A model generated the notes under the pieces. That model was not told the DNA's origin. It worked only from the letters and a program-made list of their open reading frames with translations, and did not search any database. This document shows, in pieces, positions 22,989 to 34,787 of a stretch of 41,330 bases of DNA (within the stretch, counting starts at the first letter, position 1; the number at the start of each line of letters is the position of its first letter). This stretch comes from Azolla pinnata. Lineage: Eukaryota > Streptophyta > Polypodiopsida > Salviniales > Salviniaceae. The translations under genes were made by a program, and so were the position numbers. The stretch is taken from assembly GCA_037176905.1 (NCBI GenBank), contig JBBBWG010030043.1, positions 1 to 41,330 of the forward strand, in the 5' to 3' direction.

Positions 22989-24142
22989 AAGAAACATTTC
23001 GAGCTGTTGGTAGCTGATTAACTTTAGATAAATGTGTATGTTGATGAAGTTTTGAGTTTACTCAACAGATATCATCTGGTTTTTGTCTAATTAAGCGCGT
23101 GTTAACTTGGTGTACTGTTATATCATTGACAAGAACGTGTAACTTCTCATTTTCTTCCTGACTGTTGATTGATTGATGATTCATTTATCATTAGGATCTT
23201 TATAGCTAATAGCATTTGAAGCTACGTAATAACCTGTGTATATGCTAATACAATTCACTCATGGGTTTGGTTGTGGATCAGAAATTTCTGGAGTATTTAT
23301 TTTGATGTTGCAGAATAATGCCCCTCTAATCATTGTCGTGGACCATTGATGAATTATAGTTGATAAAGGATTGAGGTTTCCACTATCTTGATCTCTTCCA
23401 CAGATCAAAATATCTGCTAGTATTTTTAGCTTGTTACAACTATCGAAATTGGCACGCAAATATGGTACTGCTCAGGACTTTGCTTAACTAGTCAGGACTT
23501 TGCTCGGTTCTCATGACACAGTTTATCCAAGCTCGACATGCATATATGATTTGTAACTTGCAATGTCGTGATGATAAAAACTTGTACAAAAGTTATCAAA
23601 ACCGCGCTTTGAAGAAAGAACTGGTATTGTAAATAATCGTGCACTGTTAGTGCATCAGGGTTTAAGGGTTTAGGATTAGAGAGTCGGCAAGCAGTGCTTA
23701 AACTTATCTTGGTTTACAAATAAGCATCTACACATAACCTTGAAAGATAACGGCCAGATCCATGAGTTGATGCTTCAGGAAAAAATGCAGAAGTACCAAG
23801 CAGCTGAAATAGAGTGGGCTGCAGAACTAAAGTCTGATCCAAGTTTTCACTCATATTGGACACAGTACCAATAAACTGCACGAAGTTTTTCTTATACAGA
23901 AAATAAGTTCCAAAATTTCAAATGTTCACATAACATCTTGAGAAAAAACTGTGTCAGCTCAGAGAGAACTAATTTCTCTCATCCAAAGACTTCCGTCGGT
24001 ATTCCTCTTATACCAGAATGCAAATGTGATATACATCGCTTGAGAATAAAGAATGAGGCCCAGCATAGCATGCATCACCCTTCAATTGCGCAAAGCCAGA
24101 TCAACGAAATGAGGGTAGAGACTCATCTGTGTTGTGAAGGAT
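22989..24142. other. convergent spacer between CCCH-KH and RH32
   Basis: This 1.15-kb AT-rich region lies between two genes that read towards each other, so it should contain both 3' UTRs and terminators. I see no coding exon or RNA gene. A plus-strand frame reaching into it from 23938 is the antisense shadow of the last RH32 exon. Confidence 0.65.
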
Positions 24143-27100
24143 TTAACTTTGTCGCGACTTCAACATGTTTAGGGCTATTGATTCTTGAAGAGACAGAGAC
24201 AAACTTCCAATATTTGATTGAACATCTTCATCAGCTGATCTGCCACCTTGTGATAACTCATCATCTGAAGTCTCATCCGCAAAGTACCGCTTTTGTGGAA
24301 AAAGCTTTGTTTTCTTGTTCATGCCCTCTTCTTCATCTCCATCTCCATCATCAGCCATCCCTGCAAATTTCTTTTTGTGTCTTTTATCACGAAGCCTCTG
24401 CTTTTCAAGTAATTTATCTTCTTTGTCTCGCTGCATCATGTCCTGTTTTAGCTTTTCATACCGCTCTTGGGCAGCTTCCTTCAGTAGTTCTGCATCTACA
24501 ATAAGCATAGAGTAGAGTAAAACAAAGAGCTTTGTATGGAATTCTACAATCTTAAGATAAGATATGGAAAAAGAAAAGATTACATATAGAACCTGTCATA
24601 TTTCCTTCTTTGTCAGAAGCAATGCTTTTTGCAAAGGCAGCTAATGGTGGTACTGCATTCCCTTCCTCATCAAACACAAATCTCTTCCCTGCTGGCCTGT
24701 CCGGGTTTATTTTTAACTTCTTTTTAGTCACCCTTGTGGGTCTGGAAAAGCAGAGAGACAAGGCACATGAGAAGAACAAAAACATAGGCCAGAGATTGAT
24801 TGTATAGAAGATGCTAATAAAAAGCTTCGCAAACTTACAGTTCAGACCCAGTCATCCTTGCTGCTTCATGTTCTTCTCTTGCTCTCTTCTTCATCAGGAG
24901 TTTATCTTCAGGAAAATCTGTACTGACCTTGACCTGTTTGGCTATGGCATTGCAGAAGGAAAACTGTTAGAAACAGACTAGAAACGTAGAAGTCAGTACT
25001 CCACATGTATGGCATAAGTACCCTTGATTGAGAAAGGCATAGAAGATATTTGCCGCTCTTCTTCATCATTATCATCATCTGATACTTCCTTTCTGGGGGC
25101 TGATTTATCAAACTTTGTATTCTTTCTGCCCTTCTCCAGAACCCGGATGCGTGGAGTGGTCGGCAAGCCTAATGATAATGCATATTCTTCAACGGGAAGC
25201 TTTGTTACATCAAATATCTCTTTATTTCCACGTAGGTGTATCGATTTCACATAAGTAACAAAGGCACGCTGTGCCATGTACTTAAGGTCTGGATCTTTAG
25301 ACAATAGTCCACCTAATGAACCTGACACTCTCTGAACTTTATCATGATTTACCTGAAATGATGTAAGGGTGAAAAAACATCATGGAACTTATTTATGCAT
25401 AAAACCAAGCCTGATATCACATCAAAAACTAAGATCAATCCACCTTGATAATTTTGATTGGTATTTTTGCTGCATGCAGATCATCTATCATTTTAGCCTC
25501 AGAGGGTGCTAAAAACAAAACGGAATGGCCTCTAGAAGTATAACGTGCAGTTCGGCCGACCCGATGAATGTAGGAAGGAACATCTTCTGGGCAGTCCACC
25601 TATCCAACAATTAATGTGATAGGCTCATAATAAAAAATACAAGCTTTTATGATTTCCCCATAATTAGGAAAAGAGATAGACCTGCTACCTGAACCACCCA
25701 CTCCACTGCTGGGAAGTCTAAGCCTCTCGCTGCAACATCAGTGGCAAAAAGCACGGAATGTTTCTCTTTACAAAAATCAAAAAACACAAGCATTCTCTGA
25801 GCTTGTTTCATTCGCCCATGCAAACACTTTAAAGGTACACCAGGACGAAGCCTTTTAAAGCTCTCATGTACAAACTTCACCTGTCGAACACAAACAATTA
25901 GGTCAGAGATAAACAAACTAGCAACACTCGAAGATTATCCTGATTTTTAAGGAGAAAGAGAACGTATCCTTCAAGAGTTCACTCCAAGTTCATCTAACTA
26001 ATATTCACGATGACCCACAACAGAACTAAAACATAAAGATTCCCTCACTGATGCAATCCATGCCCAGTGCCCAGTGAAAGGTGTAGGGTCACATCTCAAT
26101 GTTCTCATTTACTGGAGAAGGTATTACTCTTGAGAAATGATGTTCAGAATCAGATATGAATATTTTCAATAAAATGGTGCAAAAGTGATCCATAAATGGA
26201 CAAGTCACCGAGCTACCACCAAAATCACCAACATAACTTTCAAGCACGACAATGTTTCCACACACAACCATTGCATCCATCAAGAGCACACATATAAAAC
26301 TTGATAAGAAAATGAGAGACATACCTGCTTACAGCTTGACAAAAAAACAAGGGTTTTTGAGTGAAGATGTGTCTTGATAAAACTCCAAAGCATGTCCAAT
26401 TTCTCCTGTAAAGGAACAAGCATTGCTGTTTGTTGCAGACGAGCTGGAGTTGCTGCAGTAGATTCAGCATGCACTGCAAGGTATTCTGGATCCTTAAGAC
26501 TAAGCCTTGCAAGGTCCTTCACTGATTTTGTTTGTGTTGCAGAAAATAGCAACGTCTGTCGTTGTTTAGGGAGCTGAGCTATAATTGCATTCAAAGTATG
26601 TGCAAAGCCCATATCTAATATTCGGTCAGCTTCGTCAAGAACCAAAATCTGAAATAAGAGAAAAGAACAAAGGGAAGTAGTGTTAAATGCACAGTTGAAG
26701 AAATTGGTATGCATCAGGAAATTGCCAGTGCATGAATGAGCACCCACCTGAAGTTGAGAACAGTCAAAATTAGGAGTCTCATCCATGTGTTGTAAAAGGC
26801 GGCCAGGAGTGCAAACAATTATATTCAACCGGTTGACACATTCCTTTTCTGCATCGACATCTTTACGACCCCCAATCAGCAATCCCCCACTAAAACTGTG
26901 GTGTTTTCCCACCTTGCGAAGCTCCTCAAATATCTGAACAGCCAACTCTCTGGTTGGGGAAATAATAAGAGCTCCAATGCCATCCATAGAGCCCCACTGC
27001 ATTCGAAACAACTTTTCCACAACCTGTGAAAATACAAGATAATTGAACAAAATCACTCCATCCACAAGACGGGTATATAGCACACAGAGATATGAGGACA

Positions 27101-28218
27101 AACAAATGACGAATAAAACATGTACATTATGTTATTTTTTCTTTATTTTGAGAATGTGCAACCTTGTACTGTCTGTCTTCTACCATTAGTGATTCGCCTT
27201 CTGACAACCATGTTCTTGGGTTGAGAAAACGGAAGTGATAATTTGAAAATGCATAGATGGAGCATCAACACTCCATAAAAAAAACTCCAAGCATCAATAA
27301 GTCTTTATCATTTCCACCACTATGTGTGAAAGATGCTTCAATAGGCCCTACATATCATATAAGACCTCCACGAACAATAATGTTATATCCAGGAAAAGAG
27401 CTCAGAAGTTCTTGCCGAATGCCCTGGGTTATCCTTATTTCCCAAATGTGCATTGGAACAAAAGTGGCCGAATCCCTTAGAGCATCAGCGGTGATTTACA
27501 GCAACCTAGGATTAACCTTGGTTTCTTGTTAATTGATGAACGAAAGGGGTATAAAAAAGCAATAGTCAAAACAGAGAAGAGCAGAACGAACCAGCCAGAA
27601 TTCGAGCAACACTTACTGCCATTGCAGGTAATTTACAACAATACCTTAGAGTTAATTTCAGCATCTTGGTTATCAACTGAAGAAACAAAGGGGAAAAGAG
27701 AACAGTTAAAACAAAGATAAGTGAAAAGAACAGGAACTGACCGGAATCAAGAAAGCAAGGGTTTTGCCGGAGCCGGTCTTCGCAGCACCGAGGACATCTC
27801 TACCACAGAGAGCATGGGGCAAGGCCGCCCTCTGTATGGCAGTCATGTGAACAAATTTAGCATCCAAAAGGCCACGCTTTGTTCGGCCCGAAACAGGGAG
27901 TTGCTCGAAAAGCTTTGCGCCAACGAAGGGAGCGACTTCCGCATCTCCCCCTCCCCCTGCTGCTGTCGCCGCAGCTAATCCTGCTCCCTCCCCTTCTTTT
28001 CCTCCTCCCTCTGTACCGGAGTTGAGCGAAGAAGCAAGGGGGTTAGAGCCTCTCGCGGGGGCTCCTTCCTTCAAGCGAGCTTCGATGGCTTCGATTTCTT
28101 GTGCTTCCGCAAGTCGGCTGTCTGTTCTTCTGCGGAATGGCGGCTTCTTCTGCCGCTGCTTCTGCTGCTGCAGCGGAGGCGGCGGACGTCCATGCCTCCC
28201 CTTCTTCGCAACAGCCAT
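24143..28218 (-). CDS. RH32: DEAD-box ATP-dependent RNA helicase, DDX10/Dbp4 type (plant RH32)
   Basis: A nucleolar helicase. The yeast relative Dbp4 acts in 18S rRNA maturation and U14 snoRNA release. The exons are 28218-27742, 27023-26748, 26648-26325, 25880-25689, 25599-25444, 25352-25022, 24941-24839, 24741-24593 and 24495-24143, giving 786 residues in phase, close to Dbp4 (770) and Arabidopsis RH32 (739). Visible motifs are the Q-motif region (Phe104, Gln129), motif [10 protein letters not shown] (145-153), PTRELA (182-187), TPGRL, DEAD (256-259), SAT (287-289), [10 protein letters not shown] and HRVGRTAR (435-442). The Dbp4-type extension follows, with [29 protein letters not shown] and a lysine/acidic tail. 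Exon 1 is GC-rich, with Gln- and Gly-rich low complexity before the core. Exon 7 keeps frame only with the TAG acceptor before CCAAACAG. The 99-base intron 2 is stop-free. Confidence 0.95.
26649..26747 (-). other. short in-frame intron of RH32 (possible exitron)
   Basis: This 99-base interval has GT and AG ends on the minus strand and lies between CSQLQ and ILVLDEAD. It is a multiple of three and has no stop in the coding frame. Retention would put 33 residues, many of them Phe, Asn and Cys, directly in front of the DEAD motif. Related helicases have no such insertion, so the spliced form is taken as functional. Confidence 0.8.
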
Positions 28219-28299
28219 TGCTGTTCGTGGAAGATCCTTCAGCTTCCTGTGTTCTTCCTTGCATCAAAATACTTGTGTGAAGAAAACGCTACAATATGT

Positions 28300-28590
28300 A
28301 TATGAGTGTAATTTGTAAATACAGTTTCCGTGAAAATTGTTGGAGTAGAGATGGCCTGAATCCAATACTCAAGTGGCGATGATTGTGAATATAGGTTTGA
28401 GTATATATGATCATCATCGATGCATCGAGAACAATGATTGTGAATATAGTTTAGGGTTTACGTGAAGATAGTTGAGTTTATATGGCCGGAATCCAGTACT
28501 CGAGTCGCGATGATTGTAAATAATAGTTTCGCGTATATATGATCATCGTGAATGCATCGAGAACAATGACTGTAAATATAATTCGGGGTT
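28300..28590. repeat. diverged 131-bp tandem duplication in the RH32/BUD31 spacer
   Basis: Two head-to-tail copies share TATATGATCATC, ATGCATCGAGAACAATGA and GGCCTGAATCCAATACTC / GGCCGGAATCCAGTACTC. The ATCC(A/G)TACTC landmark begins at about 28360 and again at about 28491, which sets a period of 131. The copies have diverged, so the event is older than the 73-bp triplication near FACE2. Confidence 0.88.
28452..28459. promoter_or_regulatory. telo-box (TAGGGTTT) in the RH32/BUD31 spacer
   Basis: TAGGGTTT lies between the two copies of the 131-bp duplication, about 0.23 kb upstream of the RH32 ATG and 1 kb from that of BUD31. The position suits a promoter element of the helicase gene, as is known for plant ribosome-related genes. 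Function is inferred. Confidence 0.5.
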
Positions 28591-29461
28591 TTGGGTTTTG
28601 GGTTTAGGTGTGCATGGCCATCATCGATGAATTCAGTACACAGTTTGAGTACGCGGAAACATCATAAGCCAAGTGGGGTCGGCTATAGGCTGATCCAAGA
28701 GGCAACCAACCCGTGAGCTTGAGTTGCTCGACACCGGTAAACAATTCAAGTCGAAGCAAAATTTGAAGTTACAAAGAAAGGCTCGTGTGGCCATTCTATT
28801 ACAGAATTTATAACAACGTTATAGAAAGACACCTTCTCTTACAAAACTGTCTTCTTTCAATAGAATGCCATGTACAAAAAACCGTCTTTTTTTTCCCCTC
28901 GAAAAAAGATTTAATCGTTAGGAAAAAGAAGAGTCGTGTACACACGCATAAGATCGTTCGAGAGATCCATTACAAATCTCTCTATACATATCTGCAAAGT
29001 TAAATTTTTTCTTGTTAAATGGCAGGAGCATATATGCACGAGCTAAAAGACAATCTCTCGTAAAAAACCCTTGGTCCGAATTTGCCGACATGCTTCAACG
29101 AATCCCCTACTGTATTTTCCAACCATCCATCGCTTCAAAATTCTAAGGATTCTCAAACAATCAAACTTACTTAAGAATTAATTTATCTAAACAATAATTT
29201 TGATTGGTACAAAGAATTGCGAGAAATCTGTGAAAGATTTCCATTAAAAATGAGAGAGAAGTGCACACTTCTTTTTATATGACTGTTTGTGTGGATTAGT
29301 TAAAACACATACAAAACAGCTTTCACAAAGAAAGCATCTGTATTATTTTTTGTTAGAAGCCTCGAGTCTTTTGCTTCTTCTTCAGCCATTCGGTACTTCC
29401 GTGGAGCGGCCAGCGACAGAGAGAAGCAGCAGCAACAGGCGCCGCCTTCGCCGCCCCCACC

Positions 29462-32400
29462 ATGCCCAAGGTTCGAACTAGCAAGCTTCAGTACCCTGAA
29501 GGATGGGAGCTTATCGAACCGACGCTCAGAGATCTGGAGAACAAGATGAGAGAAGGCAAGTATACGTATCCCTTCTTTTCCTTTTCGGGCTCAGGGTTTT
29601 ATGCAGGAAAATGCACCTATAGCGTGTATTCAGGAAGCTTCTATTGCAAAATTGGAGTTTGTTTTTTTTTGGTTTTTTGCTCCGAATCCGGGGAGACGTT
29701 TAGGGCCTGTTGAATGTGAAGGTTAAGATAACTGTTAGGGTTGGGTTTTTCCCCAGCTCGTTCAAGTAATCCGATTGCGATTAACTCTACACACTTTTCT
29801 GGTTACGGTTAGGCTTAGGCCCAGCATCTCCTTTTTTCTTAGTTCTGCTACGTGTTTTGAAAGTTTGGGCTCGAGTGAAGGTCGACGTTGGGGGTCTTAT
29901 GCCGCATCTTTGGGTTCTACTATCGTTCTTCTCCATTTTCTAACATTCTTGGTTTCCAACGTTTCCTTATTGAAAAAAATATCCGGTTGTTTTGTTACAG
30001 AGTGAAGGTTTGTAAGCAATTCTTGTTTTTAGGGTTCAAGGTTTCTCATTTCCTGATTTATTTCGTGGCTTGTTACACTTCAGCTGAAACCGAAACTCAT
30101 GAAGGGAAAAGGAAGTGCGAGGCTTTGTGGCCCATTTTTAAGATCACCCATCAGAAGAGCAGATACCTCTATGACTTGTTCTACAGGCGCAAAGATATAT
30201 CCAAGGAATTGTATGAGTTTTGCTTAGACCAAGGTTACGGTGATCGGAATCTCATTGCAAAGTGGAAAAAGGTAACCTCTAAACTTCTGGTAAAGAGGAG
30301 GCCCAGACACCCTGTGTACTTCTTTACTCTAGGTGCAAGCAATTTAAATCGTTATAATGTGCATCGACCGTTTGTTCATCTGCATGGAGTCTGGTTAGTT
30401 AGTCAAAGTACACCATAATATAAGATATTTCCGAGGTTTTCTTGGAGAGTACTAAGGTGATAGGATCATCGGTGGTTCAAAAAAGATGTGCACATATATA
30501 GCCTTGTCTTGATGAGGAGTCTTGTTATAGAGTGATGTAACACACGGTATCTTATTAAACGTGTGCACATGCTCTTGGTTTGTAGTCTAGTAAGATATAG
30601 AAGGTGACAGCTCATTGTTGTACATACATGCATAAGGCAAAAGTGATACTAAGACTATACATTGGAGATATCCTGCACTGACTAATTGTTACATGCTTTT
30701 ATACACAACTGTTCCCAGTTAGGAGTCATTAATATTGAGGTTATAGCATGGGGACATAAACTTGTGGTAATCTCAGAATTCATATTTCTAATGAGCTGCC
30801 GTTTGGTATGGACAAAACAGCTTTCTCTAATCTTTGGGACTGGATCACTGTGCTCCTGTTAGTGCATGGAATGTGAAAATGCCATAGATCAGCTTGTGGG
30901 GCTAGTTGCATAAGCATTGCTTTCACCACCACTTGTGCTGGTGTTTTGGATTGTTCCTTGATCTATCTGTAATAATTCTGATGATAGTTTCTTTAGGTTG
31001 GCTTCTGGCTTTACCTCCTGCACGTATGCTTGAAATATTCTGAGGTGGACATTCCTGTAGATCAATGCAACAGTTAGACTGTTCTCTTGTTAATATTCCT
31101 CAATCTCATTCAGGGTCTCAGGTTTAGTCATTGACATGCATAATGCTTTTCGCATTTGCTTCTTACTAAAGTGGAACCCCCACAATCTTGTGAGGATGAT
31201 CATGCTGCAAATGATCTGGGTGGTTGATGCCAACTCTTGCTTCAGTTTGCCATCTGAGGTACACCTTCTCAGTATCTGATCAACTCCTTTGGATATCATC
31301 GTTGAGTATACTCCCTAGATTTGACTGTAGATAGTGATTATATTATGAGGATATTCCTTTAGATATCCATTTCCTTGAAAAGTACTGTGGTTATCTTGCT
31401 CTCTCTCAAATCTCTTTTGCTCTCGTGATTTGGTGGCTCTTTTCCTCAATAATCACCGCCTCCATTTAGACATAATTCACAGTAAGGAGCACGCCATCAC
31501 TGACGCCCTCTTGAAGTTGGAATCAAGTGAATCGGCCACTGGTATCAAAGACGGCTTCCTGGATGCTGAATTGCTTGCCCTATTGATCTGCCGCAGCTCT
31601 GAGCACCCAATACCCAATAGCATAGGTTCTAGAATTGATTGGAATTACAGAGACCAGCTTGCTACTGGGTAAAGGTGACATCCAACTGATGAAACTGACT
31701 AGCAGTTGGTAGCTTATTGGTTACTCTTATCAGAGAGCAGCTCTATCATAAGGTAGCTAACAATTTCTGCTGCTAGCATGTTTGACAACATGAAAAGAAA
31801 GTAAAGAAGTAGAATAAGTCCGCAAGCAGTTTGCATACCTGCAACTCTCTGTAGTGAACAATTGATTTACACAATAACTGCAGCCATTGACCAATTTGGT
31901 GTCGTCCCCTTGATATTACCGTAACATTCCTAGGCACTCACTATCTATCTTCTTGAGCAACTCTAGCTCTGGCGGATTCTAAAGCGTGGTGCTTGGCACA
32001 ATCTGTCCAATCTCTGATCTTCTTGTCACAATGCTGTTTTATGTTGTTTCACTAGCCCTCCCATCTGTGGCAGCTGACTGCCTTATTGCTATTATAACTG
32101 AGTTCTTCAGAGGATGTCGTACCTCAATGTGCAACGTGTGGAGTGGTGAAAGTAGGACCAGGGACTGATGCTTTGATGGTTACCTCATTATTTCATGCCC
32201 ATTCTTATTGTTCTGATTTATATATAGTTGCTAGAAATAAGCAAGATGGGAAGAACTAATAAGACTCTTCTGAAATAACAATCTGCCTATTGCAGTACAA
32301 TCTGATTTAGATTTTCTTGGTGGTTTTTTTAGCCTGATTTAGATTTTTTGTTTTTTCTTGATGTTTTATGTTATATACTATTTTCATTTTCCTGCAGCCT

Positions 32401-32553
32401 GGATATGAAAGACTTTGCTGTTTGTGCTGCATACAACCTCGTGATCACAACTATGGGACTACCTGTGTGTGTCGTGTTCCCAAGCATTTAAGGGAAGAGA
32501 AAGTCATCGAATGTGTGCATTGTGGATGCAAAGGTTGTGCCAGTGGGGATTAA
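29462..32553 (+). CDS. BUD31: BUD31 homologue (G10 family spliceosome protein)
   Basis: A small nuclear protein of the catalytically activated spliceosome, conserved from yeast to plants. The exons are 29462-29555, 30084-30271 and 32398-32553, giving 145 residues, the same length as the Arabidopsis protein. The whole sequence matches the family: [54 protein letters not shown], then the cysteine-rich zinc-binding end [39 protein letters not shown]. The ATG in CCACCATGC is strong. Exon 1 can only be joined in frame if the intron begins with GC (GAAG/GCAAGTAT). The first GT downstream gives a stop directly after the junction. Intron 2 is 2.1 kb and contains possible retrotransposon remnants. Confidence 0.97.
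29556..30083 (+). other. GC-AG intron 1 of BUD31
   Basis: The exon ends AGAGAAG and the intron begins GCAAGTAT, which fits the AG/GCAAGT consensus of rare GC-type donors. It ends TTACACTTCAG before CTGAAACC. Joining these gives [17 protein letters not shown], as expected for the family. Use of the nearby GTATAC would give TGA straight after the junction. Confidence 0.88.
31090..31672. mobile_element. possible decayed Ty3/Gypsy pol fragments in BUD31 intron 2
   Basis: A plus-strand frame at 31430-31672 contains [16 protein letters not shown] followed by [10 protein letters not shown]. This resembles the link between RNase H and integrase in plant Gypsy elements (usually a VADALSRL core). A minus-strand frame at 31090-31299 contains [14 protein letters not shown] and, later, GFHFSKKQ. 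This resembles the start of the integrase zinc-binding region. The two pieces are in opposite orientations, lack long terminal repeats and are clearly broken. The call rests on short motif likeness only. Confidence 0.35.
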
Positions 32554-34482
32554 TTGATCTAACAGCATCTGAAAGTCAAGTCACGCAGGCATGTATGTGT
32601 CACATGCTACCTTCAGCAAACAGCAGTTTTTGTGACTATTGTGTGTATATATGGAATGATCCAAAAGAGCACAGATGAACTTATGTCACACATTAAAGCT
32701 TTGAAATCTAATCCTATTCTGGGATGGTTCTAAAACTGTAGGGTTTTGCCCTACGATGTTGGGCATAAACTGCAACCAAGATTACCTTCCGTAGGATCCT
32801 TATTGATAATCAACTGCGACAAATTAATGAAGCCTGAACTAACTTGTTTTTATTGGCTAGGAAGGAGAAAGAGATTGAGCAAGAATCTTCTGAATTAAGT
32901 AGCTTATGATTGTGCTTCATTTGTGCATTAAAGAATTTGCATTGACCTTCTCTTCTACCATCCATTTATGCACATTCCATCGCATTGTTGTATTGGTTGG
33001 TTGCAAATTTATTGTACATGGCCCATGCAACCATGGGGTAATGTTTAGATACGGTGTATGAGGCCTTTTTTGTTTCTAGGATAGAAACATCCTTAGCATG
33101 TATTACCCATCATAGGGAAGTGTTTAACGTATTGTATCCTCAACCTTTATCTAATATGTATAGATAGAATGAATCTCTGTTCTCTTATAAGATGATGAAT
33201 TTGTGCATGTTATGCATACCGTGTATCTAGGCGTATATTTATACACTCTTGTTATTGACCAAAGAATGGTCAATAACATTATTGGTGCTCTGATTTGTAT
33301 ATTATTTCCTTTTTCTTCTTTCTTCTCACAACTAAGATCTTTGGATTTATTTCATAATCTCCCTACAGCTGTTTCAAAAATGCATCTTTCCTAAATATGG
33401 GACTCACGAAAAATGCAAACGTTAACCTCGGGACTTGGACTGTTTATAAAGTGTGTTCACACATCAATGTAGTCTTCAACAATGACATGGCATATCAAAG
33501 AGTTAGGTTTACCTAGCTTTGACAGAGAGTCAATTGCTCGAGGTGAATTGACATAAGCAAAAACTGATTCGACACTAGGACAACAGATATCGCCTTGTTT
33601 TTGTATACAGCTTGGATACCTGCTCCTTGATACTACACTTACTCGATGTTGTCATTAGAGTGCTACGGCTCGAGCATCAAATTTGTTACATTCTTAGCAT
33701 CTGGTATGCGTGCAACACATATGCTATGTATTTTAAAAGTTTTTAATAAAACTTTTATAAATGCTTAGAATATGTATTTTAGCATATAGTTGTTAAAAAC
33801 GGGGTAAATACCTTAAACTACGTTAAATAAATATACAAAATTACAATAAATTAAGCCCGCATACATCAAAGTTGTTCATATTCCATTTCTAGGCATTAAT
33901 AATTTAGTAAAATCTTAAATTATAGAAAATTGGATTTTAAATTTGAGTTTATGAAATGGATAATAGTAGCCCTAGTAAAAACTAATTTTAATATTTAAGA
34001 ATTTGGCTTTAAAAAAAACAGGTCCAAGATGTTAAATACACGCTGAATACGTTAATTACTAAAAGGACTTCCAACTTCACTTGATCCCATACACCAATTT
34101 CTATGGAACATGGAGCCTTTTAGTTTAGCAAGGGCATTTTACAATTCATTAAACCTACATACACTTAAAATTTCATGTTCCGTTTATTGGCTATATTCAC
34201 TTTTCAAGATAAAATATTGAGCCTCTGTAAAAATTACATTTGATATTTATAAATTCGGCTTAAACAAACAGACAGATCCAAAACCTTTATTACATGTAGA
34301 ATACGTCAGAATATTCTAACAACATCAATTAACTACATAGGCATCAAGTAAGGGCATTCGACGAGATAACGAGAAAGTTTGACGAAGAAACAACATCATG
34401 TAAAACGGCAGATAACGAGTGTTTCTATGAAATAAAATTACAATGCGAGCAGCACGCATTCGCACACACAAGAGGCTCTGCT

Positions 34483-34490
34483 AAACCCTA
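34483..34490. promoter_or_regulatory. telo-box AAACCCTA, upstream copy
   Basis: AAACCCTA lies inside CTGCTAAACCCTAAATCC, 297 bases upstream of the equivalent site near the LUC7 start. It appears to be a duplicate of the proximal element carried by the tandem promoter unit. Confidence 0.55.
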
Positions 34491-34779
34491 AATCCGTTTG
34501 GCTTAAAAAAAAATCACAGCTCCAGAAACGCTAAATACGTGCAGAATACGTCCGAATATTCTAGAACGCATTTTCTGTATTAATCAAATCCACGTTTTCT
34601 TTAACAGCAGAGGCATGAATTAAGGGCATTTACGAAATAACGACAAAGTTTGATGAAGCAGCACGTAAACGGTACACAAGGGGGGTTTTTCTACGAAGTA
34701 AATTTACAAAACCAAAATTTCAATAGATCGAGCGATCGAAGCGAGCAGACAGACATTCATTCCATACACACAGTCTGCT

Positions 34780-34787
34780 AAACCCTA
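34780..34787. promoter_or_regulatory. telo-box AAACCCTA, LUC7-proximal copy
   Basis: AAACCCTA lies about 100 bases upstream of the LUC7 ATG, within CTGCTAAACCCTAAATTGG. The position is typical for this plant element near transcription starts of RNA-processing and translation genes. Function here is inferred. Confidence 0.6.

Larger units (their letters stand above)
28219..29461. other. shared divergent promoter region of RH32 and BUD31
   Basis: A 1.24-kb spacer lies between two head-to-head housekeeping genes. It contains a diverged 131-bp tandem duplication (about 28300-28590), a telo-box at 28452-28459 and a GGGTTTTGGGTTTTGGGTTTAGG-like stretch near 28586-28608. A CT-rich leader with TTCTTCTTCAGCC lies before the BUD31 start. 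No further gene is seen. Confidence 0.7.

Noticed and set aside
23938..24504. 188-codon plus-strand frame
   Set aside because: It is antisense to the last RH32 exon. The minus-strand reading continues the helicase in phase and has the typical charged tail.
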